Made by a program: the position numbers and the translations under genes
Assembly (NCBI GenBank): GCA_018398805.1
Contig: JAGFBZ010000861.1
Span: 715,501-779,500, forward strand
Source of the DNA: Hirundichthys speculiger
Taxonomy: Eukaryota > Chordata > Actinopteri > Beloniformes > Exocoetidae
Length of the DNA stretch: 64,000 nt
Direction of reading: 5' to 3'
In this document: positions 15,001-23,780 of the stretch, in pieces
Layout: the number at the start of each line of letters is the position of its first letter
Numbering within the stretch: position 1 is the stretch's first letter
The notes under the pieces: model-generated
What the model was told of the DNA's origin: nothing
The model's input: the letters and a program-made list of their open reading frames with translations, nothing else
Databases searched by the model: none

Positions 15001-18000
15001 TGTCTCTATCTGCAGGCTTTTGTGGACAGTAAATTGGGGAGTATGTCATACTTGGCTACCTTGCCAATAAAGGTATGAAAGTTCAAGTGTAAAAACATCT
15101 GGATATAGTGAGGATATTTGTAAATGTTTCTGTTAATATGAAATAAAAACATTTTTTGTTTTATTCTAGTTTGAGGAGCCAATCTACGGCAGCCAAAACA
15201 CAGACTTCACTACGTTCGTGACACCTGGAGCTGTGCTCAGGTAGGTACATAGTGGGCTGGTTAAAATAGGTTTTAAATAACTTACTGGACCTTTGTTGTT
15301 ACATATGGTTTGGCTTTCAAAGCTCCTATAAACCGCATGATTTCTACAGTCACATAAAATCACTGCATCTGCTCGATCTTGAGTACGATATCAAGAGCGG
15401 CATCTGTGGAGAGTGTTGAGACCTCCTGAACTGAAGGCTACAGTGGAGGCATAGGAATAGCATCACTATTTACTGACGGTGATCAGCAAGCTTTTATTTA
15501 TGATGAAAATACTTTTAAAAGGAAGCGGTGAAGGAGAGTTCCACAAAGCTTGATTTCTTTCATAACTGACGTCCACATTATGTTTTCTTTGTTTTGGCAC
15601 CAAGTCCCATTAATATACGTCATTTCAAGCTGGGTTTTAGTTGCTGGGTCCGTAGATGAAGCTGTAGGATTTCTAACACTGTCGGGTTACGGCCCTGCGG
15701 TGGACTGGCAGACTGGGACGGGCCTCAGTAGATCCTCCCTCACCCTGCACAGGGATAAGGTGATGGAACCTTCGATCGTAAGACCATCGATATAGCTGCA
15801 TCTCAGCATCTCAGCATCTCACACTGAATGAGCTCTGATCTGGAGCTGCGACATAAAAATGTCATCTGTGATTTATACCTATATCTGACATCATGTATTC
15901 AAAATGGCAGGCAGTTACTCGTCAGAATGCGTTTACATTTAACTGTGTTTAACCTGTAATTATCACGTCTCTTTTTCAAAATCTTGTTTTAACAAAAAAC
16001 TTTCCATTTAAGTTCCCTTCTTTCCTGCTCATCTCTGCCCCTCCAGTATCACCTTCTACCTGGCTGTGGGCCTGACAGCGCTCTCCTTCGTCCTGGAGAG
16101 GAAGGAGGGCCTTTTGGACAGGTGCTGGGTCGCAGGTAAGAGGTCAAAGTTCGGACGCTGGTGATTCTGCTAACAGAAGATTTTGGCTGTTTTTAAACCT
16201 GTTTTTTTGACCTTAGAATAAAATATTATTCATTGATTTTTAAATGTAAATTTTTAGCTCTGAACCTCTGAGGAAAATTGTTGTTTGCACTTTTAATGTT
16301 GATTTCTGATTTCATTTGAACACACTTTAACTGTCGAGGAAGACTGTTTGGATTGTTTTGTAGTGATGTTCACGCGGTTCAGGTGTTTTATGTGTTTATT
16401 CTTCCTTTCCTCTTTCTGCTGAGAGGAAGTGGGGGTGTCAGACATTTATTATTGATGAAAATTCAATCGATGCATCATTACATAAGTGTCATTTGAGACG
16501 TGACCAGTAGAGGGGGGAGCGTGATCACAGCAGCTTGTGGAGATGTTTACCAGCAAGCAAACATCCAGAGGAGCTGTTCTGCTTGTACCTTTTAAACATT
16601 TTTAGTTTTTAAACAGGTAACAGCTCATCAATATGTCGGTTTCAAGTTAGTAATTTAGTCAGTTTGAATTTGTGATGCTCATCTACAAACAGCCTGAATT
16701 AAACTCCTGCTGCTGGATTTATTTTACTGAATAAAACTGAATAAAAACTACACATTGAATTAAAACACAAATCCTCATAATTGAAGCTATGTTACCGTTT
16801 TGAGTTTCTTGTCTCTTCTTTCATCAGCAGAAGCATGTAAATGTTGAATTGGGGGCATGATATTTTTACTCAGATAGTCCAACAGGGCCCATTTTTTAAT
16901 TTATTCTATTTTTTATTATTTATTTATTTATATATTTTTGTTATCTATTTTTTTATCCATCCATCAGCAAATGAACTTATTTTGCACGTTTTTCCACAAC
17001 ACATGAGCTCAGATGATTGTCATCTCCTCTGATGATGAGCCCTCTATCTCCTGAGTCACAGGAATCCAGAAATATATCAAATACCTTGTTTTTGTCTGAT
17101 CAGCCATCCAAAAAACACGAAGAGCCTCAAGTTAATCAGAAAGCATGTTAACATTTGACAGCCACCGTACCGTTTATATTCAGATAATAGGCTTCTTGTC
17201 TGGAATATGACATAAATGACTCCTGATTCATTCTGCTGTTAATGGACTTGAGAATAAATTGACCATTTACAGCAGATGCAAAGTCAAAAGTTAAGAAGCA
17301 GAGCAGAGATGTAAAATATAATTCATGATGTTATTTTTTTAAAGTGTAGAAATCTTTCATGAGTGAGGACGTTGCAAACTGACGATGTAGCAGATTTTCA
17401 TATTTTTGTCACTATAGTGGATCTTTAAATCAGGTGCTTGTTTAACTGGCATCAGAAGTATTCTATATTGTTGTTTATGTAGTCTTCTTGGCAGCTATGG
17501 GCTGACGTAGGTCTCGGCCTACTTTTTTTGTTTTTTGCACTTATGGAATTGCACAAGAAATAGCACGTACGCTAACTTTATTAGGTTGTTTGTATGTTTT
17601 TGTTTGTTTTTTTGTTTGTTTTTTTGTGTGTTTTTTATACTAAATGCTAAAGCAGATGAACAAGGGGGTAGGACTAGAAAAGTTTTTTTTTTAACTTCTT
17701 CCTATCCCTTTTGGACATGATGTTTGGGTGACAAATGGACAGAAGGCAGATGCATTGTTTTTGTTTTGTTTTTTCAAACGGATGAGGCTTTGTTGCCTGT
17801 TGATTTTTTATTTCATTTTTTTGCTCTTGTTGTTTTTATTTGTGGGCAGACTGTATTACTTACTCTGCCTTGATCCTGTTTTTATTTTGTTTTTTAACAT
17901 GTTCAATAAAATTGATTGATTGATTGATTGATATACTTTGATTGATCACCAGATGTAAATCATCAGGGGTCTTTTTTTCTGTCTGGCAGGTGTGAGCTCC

Positions 18001-21000
18001 ATGGAGACGATGCTGGCTCACCTCTTCTCTCAGCTGCTCGTCATCAGCGTTCAGATCTGCCTCATGCTCCTCTTCATCCTGCTCGTCTTCAAGGTCGGTG
18101 CAACAAGACGCACCGCAAACAATGACAGCCCGCGCGCAAACACAGACAATTTGGATGAAACCTTATAGACTTTAAAGCGAGCGTTTGTGGCTGCAGAAAT
18201 GAGATCAGCCGATATTAATGAAACAACCAAATGACTGAAACACAATGATCTCTCTTGTTGGCATAACTGTTTAAAAAGCAAACAACTGGATCATTTCTGT
18301 TTAACCTTTATAAAGATAGCTACACTTAATATTAAAAGGGAGACACTTCTTTTTGACATGAGGAAATCAGTTCTGTCATGGTGAAGGTTAATGTTCCACA
18401 AGCCTCCCAGGTCTTTTCATTTACATTTTTATTACATCATCAAAAGTCCAACTTAAACTATAACAGATAAGATCCATAATTATGTCCAGAAGAATTCATC
18501 CTAGTCACCAAAAAGCTTCAGTTAACCTTCTTTTTTTTTTTTTTTTTTTTTTTAAGATCAGCTTATATCTTTAATATTTCCTCCATTACAACAATGAATT
18601 GTAGAGGAAGTAAAGTTTAACGGCACATCGAGTCCAGCGGAGTCTGAAGGTGATCGAGGTCAGGGTCGGTGCGAGAGCGCCACACCTCTGGAAACGAGAG
18701 CGTTCTGGCCGTTATTGATTAAAAATAGACACAAGTATGCAGGGTTCCCACACAATGTTGATACCTGCGACCCACTCACATCCTAGAATAGCGTGCGGCG
18801 CTGCAATTCAGCCCACCTGACTTTTTTTTTTCACACCCCTTTTTTGCAATTTTTTCTCTCAAAAAACAAAAAAAAATCCCTCGCTCCAGCCGTCCGTGGT
18901 TCAGCTACAAAAAGAGATGAGGCGACGGTGTATCACGATCGTTAGAACTGCCGCCGCCCCGGCGAATGTGGCGGCTCGCCGCCCGACCGCAGTCTGTCCA
19001 CTGGGCGAGCGCTGCGTGATAAATGGTCTGCACTTACAGAGCACCTTTCTTAACCTTGTCTCGGTTCTACAAAGTGCTTTACAATGTGTTTCTGCTTCAG
19101 AGACACACACACACATGGAGACACACACACAGACGGAGACCCACACACACACACAGACGGACACAGCGTCTGATAACCGCAGCATGAACCAGATCATGCT
19201 GATGGTGGTCTCCTCCAGGACCACCATCAGCATGATCTGGAGGACATACGTGTGATTCATGTGTGTCTGCGTACGCGTGTGTGCGTGCAGGCAAATGCTT
19301 TTAAGGGTGAGTGCTTTCATCTCCGTCCATCATTGCGTGTGTGTGTGTGTGTGTGGGCGTGTGTGTGTTAATTAAGGTGCTGAAGTCCAAAGAGACCACC
19401 ACTCCATAAATCATTTCCTGCCTCGGCCGTATCCAGGGTTCACTGCCGGATCACCACGACAACAGTCTTTGATTGCTGTGGCAACCGAGTGGTCATGTGG
19501 CCTCTCGGTGCAGGTCTATTTTTGCGCGTTGTCAGGGGAGACAGATAGTGCCTTCACACGCCGAGTCGAGCAGTAGCACACACACACACATACGCGCGCG
19601 CACGCACGCACACGCCATTCAGGAGTTATCACCTTGAATCCTGTGAACTGAGACTTCCAGACTTTTTTTCTATTTATGTTCGGTTCTGAATGGTGTTTTG
19701 TCTGTTTACGCTCCCCTCCACGGGAGTTATTTACATCTAAACTCCATCACCACTGACATTTCTCTCATTTCTTGTGGTATTTTTGGCCGAGCATCAGCGA
19801 GCGCTCGTGTCTCTGCGGATTGTTTTCCTTTTTCTTTCTTTTTTTTCTTGATCTCGTTTCATCACTCGTTCTCGTGCTCTTTAAAGGAGTTCTGCTCTGA
19901 GTCGGTTTGTGCTCCTCCAGTACTTTCGAACACAAGATGGACAGCTTGTGCTTGAACCCATTTAAACCCACCTCATAGTGACTAGTTTCATGTTACTTAT
20001 TAATTGCTCGTGAAAGCTTAAATTTTTCTCAGTTGTCTTAATGTTAGTGCACACGCGCTGCAGGTGAGTGTCGGCTTCAGCTCAAGTCCTTGAAAATGAT
20101 GCATAACCTTTTTTTTCTCTTTCTTAAAGATATCTCACCTCAGTGCTGCTACCTGCATCTGTTTATGTAGTCATTTCATTCAGTCATTTGTGTGCTCTCC
20201 TCTCTCTGTCCTGTCTCCTCTCTTTTTTCTTTCTTTAAAAAAAAAAAGGAATTTGCAAGATTCATGCTTTTTGTTTGAATAGATCGAGATGATACATTGT
20301 GCTTACGAATTTGTAGAACCTGTTGCTTCCTCTCACCTCTGCACCTCATCTTCCTCTCTCTGGGCAGATCCCCAACGAAGGCTCGCTGGTGCTGGTCATC
20401 GTTCTGATCGTGCTGCAAGGCATCTCTGGGATCTCCTTCGGCCTCGTCATCTCAGCAGCTATCGACGACGAGCAGAGCGCCAACCAGGCCGCCCTGGGCA
20501 TCTTCTACCCCAACCTCATCCTCAGCGGTAAGCAGCGAGGGTTCGCCTTGTTCTTTCCGGCACTTAAGAAGAAATCTGTGTCTTCTCCAAAAGCACAGTA
20601 GGTGCCTGATTGCCGGAGCCTCTTTGAAGCTGGAAAGCTGATTAAAGAGTTTTTTTATGTGATGAGGCGGGTGTGAGCCTGTGTGTGGGTCGTGCTTGTT
20701 TAGAACCAGAAAACTTTTAGATTCGAAACGTCCTCTAATACCCCCTACAGTTTAAAAATGGAAAGACGGGATCATGTTTTCATTGTTTTCATTTGCGCTG
20801 GTGAACATCCTCTCTGCCTGCTTTGGACATTAATGCTTTAATTCCAGCTTGTCTCTCAAACAGCTGATCCATGTAGTTACACAAAGCTGCTGTTTGTCCG
20901 TTGTTCTCAGAAAACAGCAGCCATAGATGTAATGATCATAAAATATCAGCACAGCCATGAAAACCATCTAAATAAAGTGATCAGAACTTAAGCTGAATTT

Positions 21001-23780
21001 GGTTTACTTCGGACGGCGTCTACAAGGAACATGAAAACACTGTGTAAATATTTGACATTAAAGATTTCGTTTGGCTTTATGAAATGAAAAAGGCAACATG
21101 TGAGGTCCAGAACTGATGAGCAGCTGAAATCCTCTGAAAGCAAAAATGGAAATAATCTGTTGGGAGGACCAAGTTCAAAATGTCTTCTGTTGGGATAAAT
21201 CTGAGAGGTTTTTGGATTTCCCACGCTGCTGCAGCTGAATAAAGTGTAGCACAAGTACGTCCACAGTTCAGTCTATGTTTGTTACAGTGAGACCCTTTAA
21301 ATCTCTTCTGTCTTGGTTACCATAACAGACAAACTTTATTTATTAAGCTCTTTAAAACTGCTCCAGTGGACCACAGTGCTGCGCAAAAACAAAAGGAATG
21401 CAAATAAAACATAATAATGAAACATAAATGTGCTGAAGAAGGCATAACCTGGACTTTTGGAATACTAAGAGTTCATCCAGTTTTGTGGGGAAATAGAAGC
21501 ACATCATCCAGGCGTCACAGAGGTCACGCTCAACGTAAATCTGAACATCTGTGAACATCTGCGGGTAAACTGAAAGCTACAGCGCAAACACCTGATGCTC
21601 AGCGGCTGAACTTTGAACTTTGGTCGTATTTTTTTGTCGCCACTTCTTCTCCTGAAACAAAAAAAAACAAGAGAGGGAAGATGTGATTTAAATGTTTGAT
21701 CCGCGGTGTGCTGTCAGAATCCAGACGTGAACTGTATTTTATTTATTTGCCATCTGACTCCGTGTCCTGTCCGTGCTGCGGTGCAGGTATCATCTGGCCG
21801 GTGGAGTGTATCCCATATCCTCTCCGTTACCTCAGCCTGGCTCTTCCTCAGACCTACGCCTCGGAGTCCCTCCGCTGCATCATGTACAGAGGTAATACAC
21901 ATGCCTCATCGCACGAGAAGCGTCGAGACGCGACACGAGGGTCACACGGCCCTGGACGTCACATGATACACCACTTAGCCCGCCGTCTAAATCATTAATC
22001 AGCAGCGGGGCCGGTGTAACTCATCTTCCTGGAATGTCAGGTGTAATCTTTTCTCCTTCTTCTGACCTCATTGCCTCCGAACAATAATGCCTGACGACAG
22101 CCCGAGCTCCCTACAAAGCTACACGGTACACAGGAAGGCCCGGGAACCTCTTCCTGTTTCAGGAGGTTATCGTTGGGGTGCAGTGGAAGGAGAGGGATGC
22201 TTGGGTGGAAGTGGACGGTGTCAAAATTCAGTCTGGAGGGCGGGGACTCAAACTTGGCATCTTCATCCTTATACGTTTAATGATTGAACACGTTAGCAAA
22301 TGTTCTTCTCGTTTCCTTCCACATCTTCACTAGTATGGCCTTGCTAAACTTGAACAGATAAAACAACAGATGTAAATAACAAAGTGAGTAAAAAATGTTG
22401 CGTGTGTTTGTTTTTTTTTGTTTTCAAACCACAGCATGAAAAGGATTAAATGTAAGCCTCTGTTGTATGTTGTATTATAACAAAGCTTTGTTCACATATG
22501 TGAGGCTTAAAGGTCATTGTTGGTTTAATCTGGCAGAACTTGGAATTAATTTAGTGTTTTATTTCTCAAAACACTCAAATATGAACATGAAGTGAAATGA
22601 AAGTAAAAAAAAAACTTTCAAGTACATCACATGATCTTGTGGATTGTTTAGATTTAGCTCTTCAAACCCAGGTGCTGTTGTCAGATATGGATTTAATTAA
22701 GGTATTAATTGGTTGTCCTTTACCCACTAACTCAGGAGGTGTCGGACTCCAGTCCTGGAGGGCCGCTGGCCTGCATGTCTTAGATATTTTCCTGCTTCGG
22801 CACACCTGATTCAAATAAATCGGTCGCCTCCACCTTGTCATCCAGGTCTGCACAGGTCTGTTAACGGCTCATTCATTTGAATCAGGAAGGTCAGAGGGTG
22901 AACAACGCAGAGCACTGAATCCCGCATTGCTCCCATTACCCCAGCCGTTCACGGTGCCAGTCCCAAACCCAGATTAGTCTGGAGGCTTGTGTCCAGAAGG
23001 GAATCCAACAATTCAGGATGCAATGATCCACCGAAATGACCCCCTACAAAAGGAAAAGCAGAGAAAAGTTGCTGACATGATTAAAGGGTGAATTCCAATT
23101 CCTCCCTTAACCCTCAATCTAAAACATGCGCGCTCCCGTGAAGTGCAAGTGCTGTCCCGATTCTTAGAAAGTCAAGTTGAGGAACAAGTTTGAGAGTTGT
23201 ATCGCCCTCAATATTGAGATTCTCCGGCACCACCCTTGAAAGTAAGGGCTACCCAGAAAGCATTGCGTATTTTCTCCAAAACCTCTTCAAAAAGGATGGC
23301 GCCAAAAAAAGCGAGCTACAAATGTACGTATTTTCATAGTTAATAAAGATATAAATGTTACAAAACTATCTTACTGTCTTCGTTCTTCTACATCTTCTTC
23401 GTCGTCATCATTTTCTTGACAGACTGGACTCCGCTTTGCCATAAGGTCGCCCCCATAGTCTGAAGACGTAACTGCACTCAAGGGGTATCCCATTTCTAAG
23501 TCACAATATAGTGCTTACACTTACTTTGGAGGGCCAAGATTGAGGGCCAAAGATTGAGGATTAAGGCCGAGGGTTGAGATTGAGGGTTAAGGGAGGAATT
23601 GGAATTGGCCCAAAGTCTCCACTTTTTCTGGCTCCCTGTATCTGCGTAGTAACTGTGCAATCCTCTTCGCCAGGCTGGGGTCTTTCTCAGATGATGGTGT
23701 GGCGCGGCTTCGCCGTCACCCTGGGCTGGAACACCTTCTTCCTCATCCTGGCGACGGTCATCCTAAAGCTGAGGACGTGA
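1..23780 (+). CDS. abch1: ABC subfamily H half-transporter, 3' part (17 exons, 5' end outside window)
   Basis: ATP-driven membrane half-transporter with an N-terminal nucleotide-binding domain and a C-terminal ABC2-type membrane domain; such proteins act as dimers. Exons: 1-57, 1494-1601, 2653-2746, 7754-7828, 8031-8205, 9775-9871, 9978-10146, 10715-10815, 14136-14206, 14360-14409, 15016-15072, 15170-15240, 16047-16135, 17990-18093, 20368-20527, 21787-21891, 23674-23780. All introns are GT-AG and all phases agree, giving 562 residues to the stop. Numbering from the window start: signature LSGGQ 18-22, Walker B LLILDEP 38-44 with catalytic Glu43, D-loop near 47-49, switch His76, hydrophilic linker about 112-169, first membrane span about 204-222, NxS/T sites at 236, 253 and 284, coupling-helix motif ERKEGLLDR 392-400, then about five spans. 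Walker A is upstream. ABCH genes are known from arthropods and fish and are absent from mammals; the substrate is unknown. The alternative is an ABCG-like protein, but NBD-first order with the ERKEG motif and overall resemblance favour ABCH. Confidence 0.88.
58..1493 (+). other. abch1: abch1 intron without recognised features
   Basis: AT-rich intron. Short chance ORFs occur on the minus strand near 236-690, but their composition is not coding-like. No repeat recognised. Confidence 0.6.
1494..1601 (+). CDS. abch1: abch1 exon: ABC signature, Walker B, D-loop
   Basis: Acceptor GTGTGCTAG precedes it and donor GTACGT follows. It begins with the last base of the signature serine, then [10 protein letters not shown], Walker B LLILDEP and D-loop VGVD. 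It ends two bases into a lysine codon that the next exon completes. This is the strongest family evidence in the window. Confidence 0.93.
2653..2746 (+). CDS. abch1: abch1 exon: switch histidine segment
   Basis: Acceptor TTCGTCTAG, donor GTGAGT. Encodes [20 protein letters not shown] followed by HYIEEARQ. The histidine after TT is the H-loop residue of ABC ATPases, and EEARQ is the usual helix after it. Confidence 0.92.
3278..3620 (-). repeat. L2-like LINE 3' tail
   Basis: Starts with three AGTCAA units, then GTAAGCTTTATTGTCAATCA and a block reading on to TGAAATTGCGTTTCTTC. In reverse this is the familiar fish LINE 3' end that finishes with an ACAATAAAG-type signal and TGACTT repeats. No coding part remains. 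The high-coordinate boundary is approximate. It lies in abch1 intron 3 (2747-7753). Confidence 0.5.
4826..4915. repeat. Dispersed fish repeat fragment
   Basis: The blocks CAGCTTTATTTGTTTAGCAT and AGAGACCCAGAGCATGACCC resemble a common fish interspersed repeat with a TTTATTT-TAGC head. The superfamily is not certain and the boundaries are approximate. Confidence 0.35.
5158..5854. mobile_element. Non-autonomous hAT MITE, complete (697 bp)
   Basis: The termini are inverted repeats: CAGGGATTCCCAAAG on the left, and CAGCGGTTCCCAAAC when the right end is read in reverse. They match the hAT/Charlie-type pattern CAGxGxTTCCCAAA. The element is flanked on both sides by the same 8-mer TGGTAGAG (5150-5157 and 5855-5862), the duplication length of hAT insertion. 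There is no transposase ORF and the interior is AT-rich. GGGGTGCGC motifs lie near both ends in the same orientation. It is inside abch1 intron 3. Confidence 0.85.
6754..7010 (+). repeat. SINE copy, 5'-truncated, with (ATGG)n tail
   Basis: Contains the fish repeat core TACTCCGGCTTCCTCCCACA, AAAGACATGCATGTCAGGTT and CCCTGTGATGGACTGGCAAC, and ends in ATGG units. A longer copy with a tRNA-like head lies at 30041-30358 and a diverged one at 31721-32042. Confidence 0.65.
7754..7828 (+). CDS. abch1: abch1 exon: end of nucleotide-binding domain
   Basis: Acceptor CTCTTCTAG, donor GTGAGT, 25 whole codons. Encodes [20 protein letters not shown], the conserved C-terminal strand-turn-strand of ABC domains (RxGxLLAEGPP). 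Confidence 0.92.
8031..8205 (+). CDS. abch1: abch1 exon: linker
   Basis: Acceptor CTGCTGCAG, donor GTGCTG (weaker than the others). It starts with [11 protein letters not shown], the ABCH/ABCG-like end of the ATPase domain, then about 45 hydrophilic Ser/Gly/Glu-rich residues linking to the membrane domain. The frame is fixed by the next exon. Confidence 0.85.
8891..9181 (-). mobile_element. Tc1-like transposon fragment (3' end of transposase)
   Basis: On the minus strand this encodes CPDLN...[14 protein letters not shown] and ...LTNVLLEEW, the C-terminal part of a Tc1-like transposase around its last catalytic acidic residue. The open frame then breaks (the track ORF continues out of frame). 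The low end keeps a terminal-repeat-like sequence near CTAAAGTATTCACTCACCTG. The 5' two thirds of the transposase and the other end are missing, so this is a dead fragment in abch1 intron 5 (8206-9774). Confidence 0.75.
9775..9871 (+). CDS. abch1: abch1 exon: amphipathic segment before first span
   Basis: Acceptor TGTGTCTAG, donor GTAAGT. Encodes a basic stretch ([20 protein letters not shown]) typical of the cytosolic connecting helix before the first membrane span of ABC2 transporters. Confidence 0.9.
9978..10146 (+). CDS. abch1: abch1 exon: first membrane span and loop
   Basis: Acceptor GGCCTCCAG, donor GTAGCT. Encodes a hydrophobic span ([15 protein letters not shown]) followed by [16 protein letters not shown] and a loop with NET and NSS glycosylation motifs. 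A second AG at 9992-9993 gives a shorter exon out of frame with the previous one, so the first acceptor is chosen. Confidence 0.9.
10715..10815 (+). CDS. abch1: abch1 exon: extracellular loop
   Basis: Acceptor GACATGTAG, donor GTGAGA. Encodes a Gly/Tyr-rich loop ([20 protein letters not shown]) with an NFT glycosylation motif. It ends two bases into an arginine codon. Confidence 0.9.
10960..11114 (-). repeat. tRNA-derived SINE, minus orientation
   Basis: Read in reverse it starts GGGGCGCCTGTGGCTCAGG and has Pol III box A-like TGGCTCAGGTGG (plus 11092-11105) and box B-like GGTTCGATTCC (plus 11048-11058). A non-tRNA body with GTCGAAGTATCCTTGGGCCA follows. It is a different family from the copies at 6.7, 30.0 and 31.7 kb. 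It lies in abch1 intron 8 (10816-14135), which is otherwise unremarkable. Confidence 0.65.
14136..14206 (+). CDS. abch1: abch1 exon: extracellular loop
   Basis: Acceptor GTCTTACAG, donor GTAAGA. Encodes [20 protein letters not shown] and DQT, a loop in which ABC2 proteins usually carry an alpha/beta insert. Phase 2 in, phase 1 out, matching both neighbours. Confidence 0.89.
14360..14409 (+). CDS. abch1: abch1 exon: short loop exon (50 nt)
   Basis: Acceptor GCTCTCCAG, donor GTACAA. Encodes [16 protein letters not shown] after a split asparagine codon. It is an amphipathic helix and too short for ORF scans; it is supported by frame continuity. Confidence 0.88.
14722..14960. repeat. Possible foldback element
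   Basis: An 11-bp exact inverted repeat, CCTTAAAGCCA at 14722-14732 and TGGCTTTAAGG at 14950-14960, bounds a 239-bp GC-richer block within abch1 intron 10. CACAG lies outside one end and inside the other. No target duplication is clear, so this may be chance. Confidence 0.3.
15016..15072 (+). CDS. abch1: abch1 exon: short loop exon (57 nt)
   Basis: Acceptor CTATCTGCAG, donor GTATGA, 19 whole codons: [19 protein letters not shown]. Both flanking junctions are phase 0. Confidence 0.88.
15170..15240 (+). CDS. abch1: abch1 exon: loop to second span
   Basis: Acceptor TTTATTCTAG, donor GTAGGT. Encodes [20 protein letters not shown] and the start of the second span (AVL). The FVTPG step into the membrane is characteristic of ABC2 domains. 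Confidence 0.9.
15690..15790 (+). repeat. Diverged SINE tail fragment
   Basis: CCCTGCGGTGGACTGGCAGA resembles the CCCTGTGATGGACTGGCAAC core of the SINE at 6754-7010. The following GCACAGGGATAAGGTGATGG resembles its tail. Short and diverged; lies in abch1 intron 12 (15241-16046). Confidence 0.4.
16047..16135 (+). CDS. abch1: abch1 exon: second span and coupling helix
   Basis: Acceptor CCCCTCCAG, donor GTAAGA. Encodes the span [16 protein letters not shown] followed by [13 protein letters not shown], the conserved cytosolic coupling-helix motif of ABC2 exporters that contacts the ATPase domain. Confidence 0.92.
17630..17935 (+). repeat. 5'-truncated LINE 3' end with (TTGA)n tail
   Basis: AAGGGGGTAGGACTAGAAAA, TTCTTCCTATCCCTTTTGGA, then T-rich sequence, TTCAATAAAATTGA and TTGATTGA repeats. 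This is the usual 3' end of a fish non-LTR element. No coding sequence is left. In abch1 intron 13 (16136-17989). Confidence 0.5.
17990..18093 (+). CDS. abch1: abch1 exon: third span
   Basis: Acceptor GTCTGGCAG, donor GTCGGT. Encodes [14 protein letters not shown] and a strongly hydrophobic stretch ([13 protein letters not shown]). Phase 1 in, phase 0 out. Confidence 0.91.
19020..19096. repeat. Dispersed fish repeat fragment
   Basis: GGTCTGCACTTACAGAGCAC and CTACAAAGTGCTTTACAATG resemble a common fish repeat (CTGCACTT...AGCGCxTT...AAAGTGCTTTACA). Immediately followed by CA-rich satellite. Confidence 0.35.
19100..19162. repeat. (CA)n-rich microsatellite
   Basis: Interrupted ACACAC tract with AGACGGA and GGAGA interruptions. 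A matching GT-rich stretch lies on the far side of the hairpin at 19189-19240 (19258-19290), and a purer GT tract lies at 19337-19369. Confidence 0.85.
19189..19240. repeat. Perfect 22-bp inverted repeat (hairpin)
   Basis: Left arm 19189-19210 (starts CCAGATCATG), 8-nt loop TCCTCCAG, right arm 19219-19240 (ends CATGATCTGG). All 22 positions pair. It is in abch1 intron 14 (18094-20367), so it would be transcribed. Confidence 0.9.
20368..20527 (+). CDS. abch1: abch1 exon: fourth span
   Basis: Acceptor CTGGGCAG, donor GTAAGC. Encodes [20 protein letters not shown], then a glycine-rich membrane segment, a [10 protein letters not shown] turn and the start of the fifth hydrophobic region. Confidence 0.92.
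21325..21400 (-). repeat. Dispersed fish repeat fragment
   Basis: AACTTTATTTATTAAGCTCT followed by TTTAAAACTGC and CACAGTGCTGCGCAAAA resembles, in reverse, the 3' end of a widespread fish non-LTR element. In abch1 intron 15 (20528-21786). Confidence 0.4.
21787..21891 (+). CDS. abch1: abch1 exon: fifth hydrophobic region
   Basis: Acceptor GCGGTGCAG, donor GTAATA. Encodes a segment beginning [20 protein letters not shown] and continuing [10 protein letters not shown]; the W-P-x-E...P...P-Q-T-Y-A pattern is conserved in the last extracellular re-entrant region of ABC2 proteins. Confidence 0.92.
22735..22890. mobile_element. Foldback MITE remnant
   Basis: Contains GGACTCCAGTCCTGGAGGGC and CACACCTGATTCAAAT, the signature of a common palindromic fish MITE. 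The inverted partner ATTTGAATCA at 22875-22884 pairs with TGATTCAAAT at 22807-22816. The second half is mostly missing, so the copy is truncated. In abch1 intron 16 (21892-23673). Confidence 0.55.
23086..23611. mobile_element. 526-bp terminal-inverted-repeat element
   Basis: The left end reads AATTCCAATTCCTCCCTTAA then CCCTCAATCT. The right end, read in reverse, gives the same 30 bases after GGGCC instead of GGGTG. The TIRs are thus about 35 bp and nearly perfect, beginning with GGG. The target duplication is unclear (AAA on both sides is possible), so the superfamily is left open. The interior holds an ATG (23297) followed after a few codons by a GTACGT donor-like site, perhaps a relic of a transposase first exon. 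The element ends 62 bp before the last abch1 exon. Confidence 0.75.
23674..23780 (+). CDS. abch1: abch1 last coding exon and stop
   Basis: Acceptor CTCTTCGCCAG. Encodes [20 protein letters not shown] and a final hydrophobic span ending VILKLRT, then TGA. The last span lies at the extreme C-terminus, as is usual for the family. A 526-bp inverted-repeat element ends 62 bp before this exon. Confidence 0.93.
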
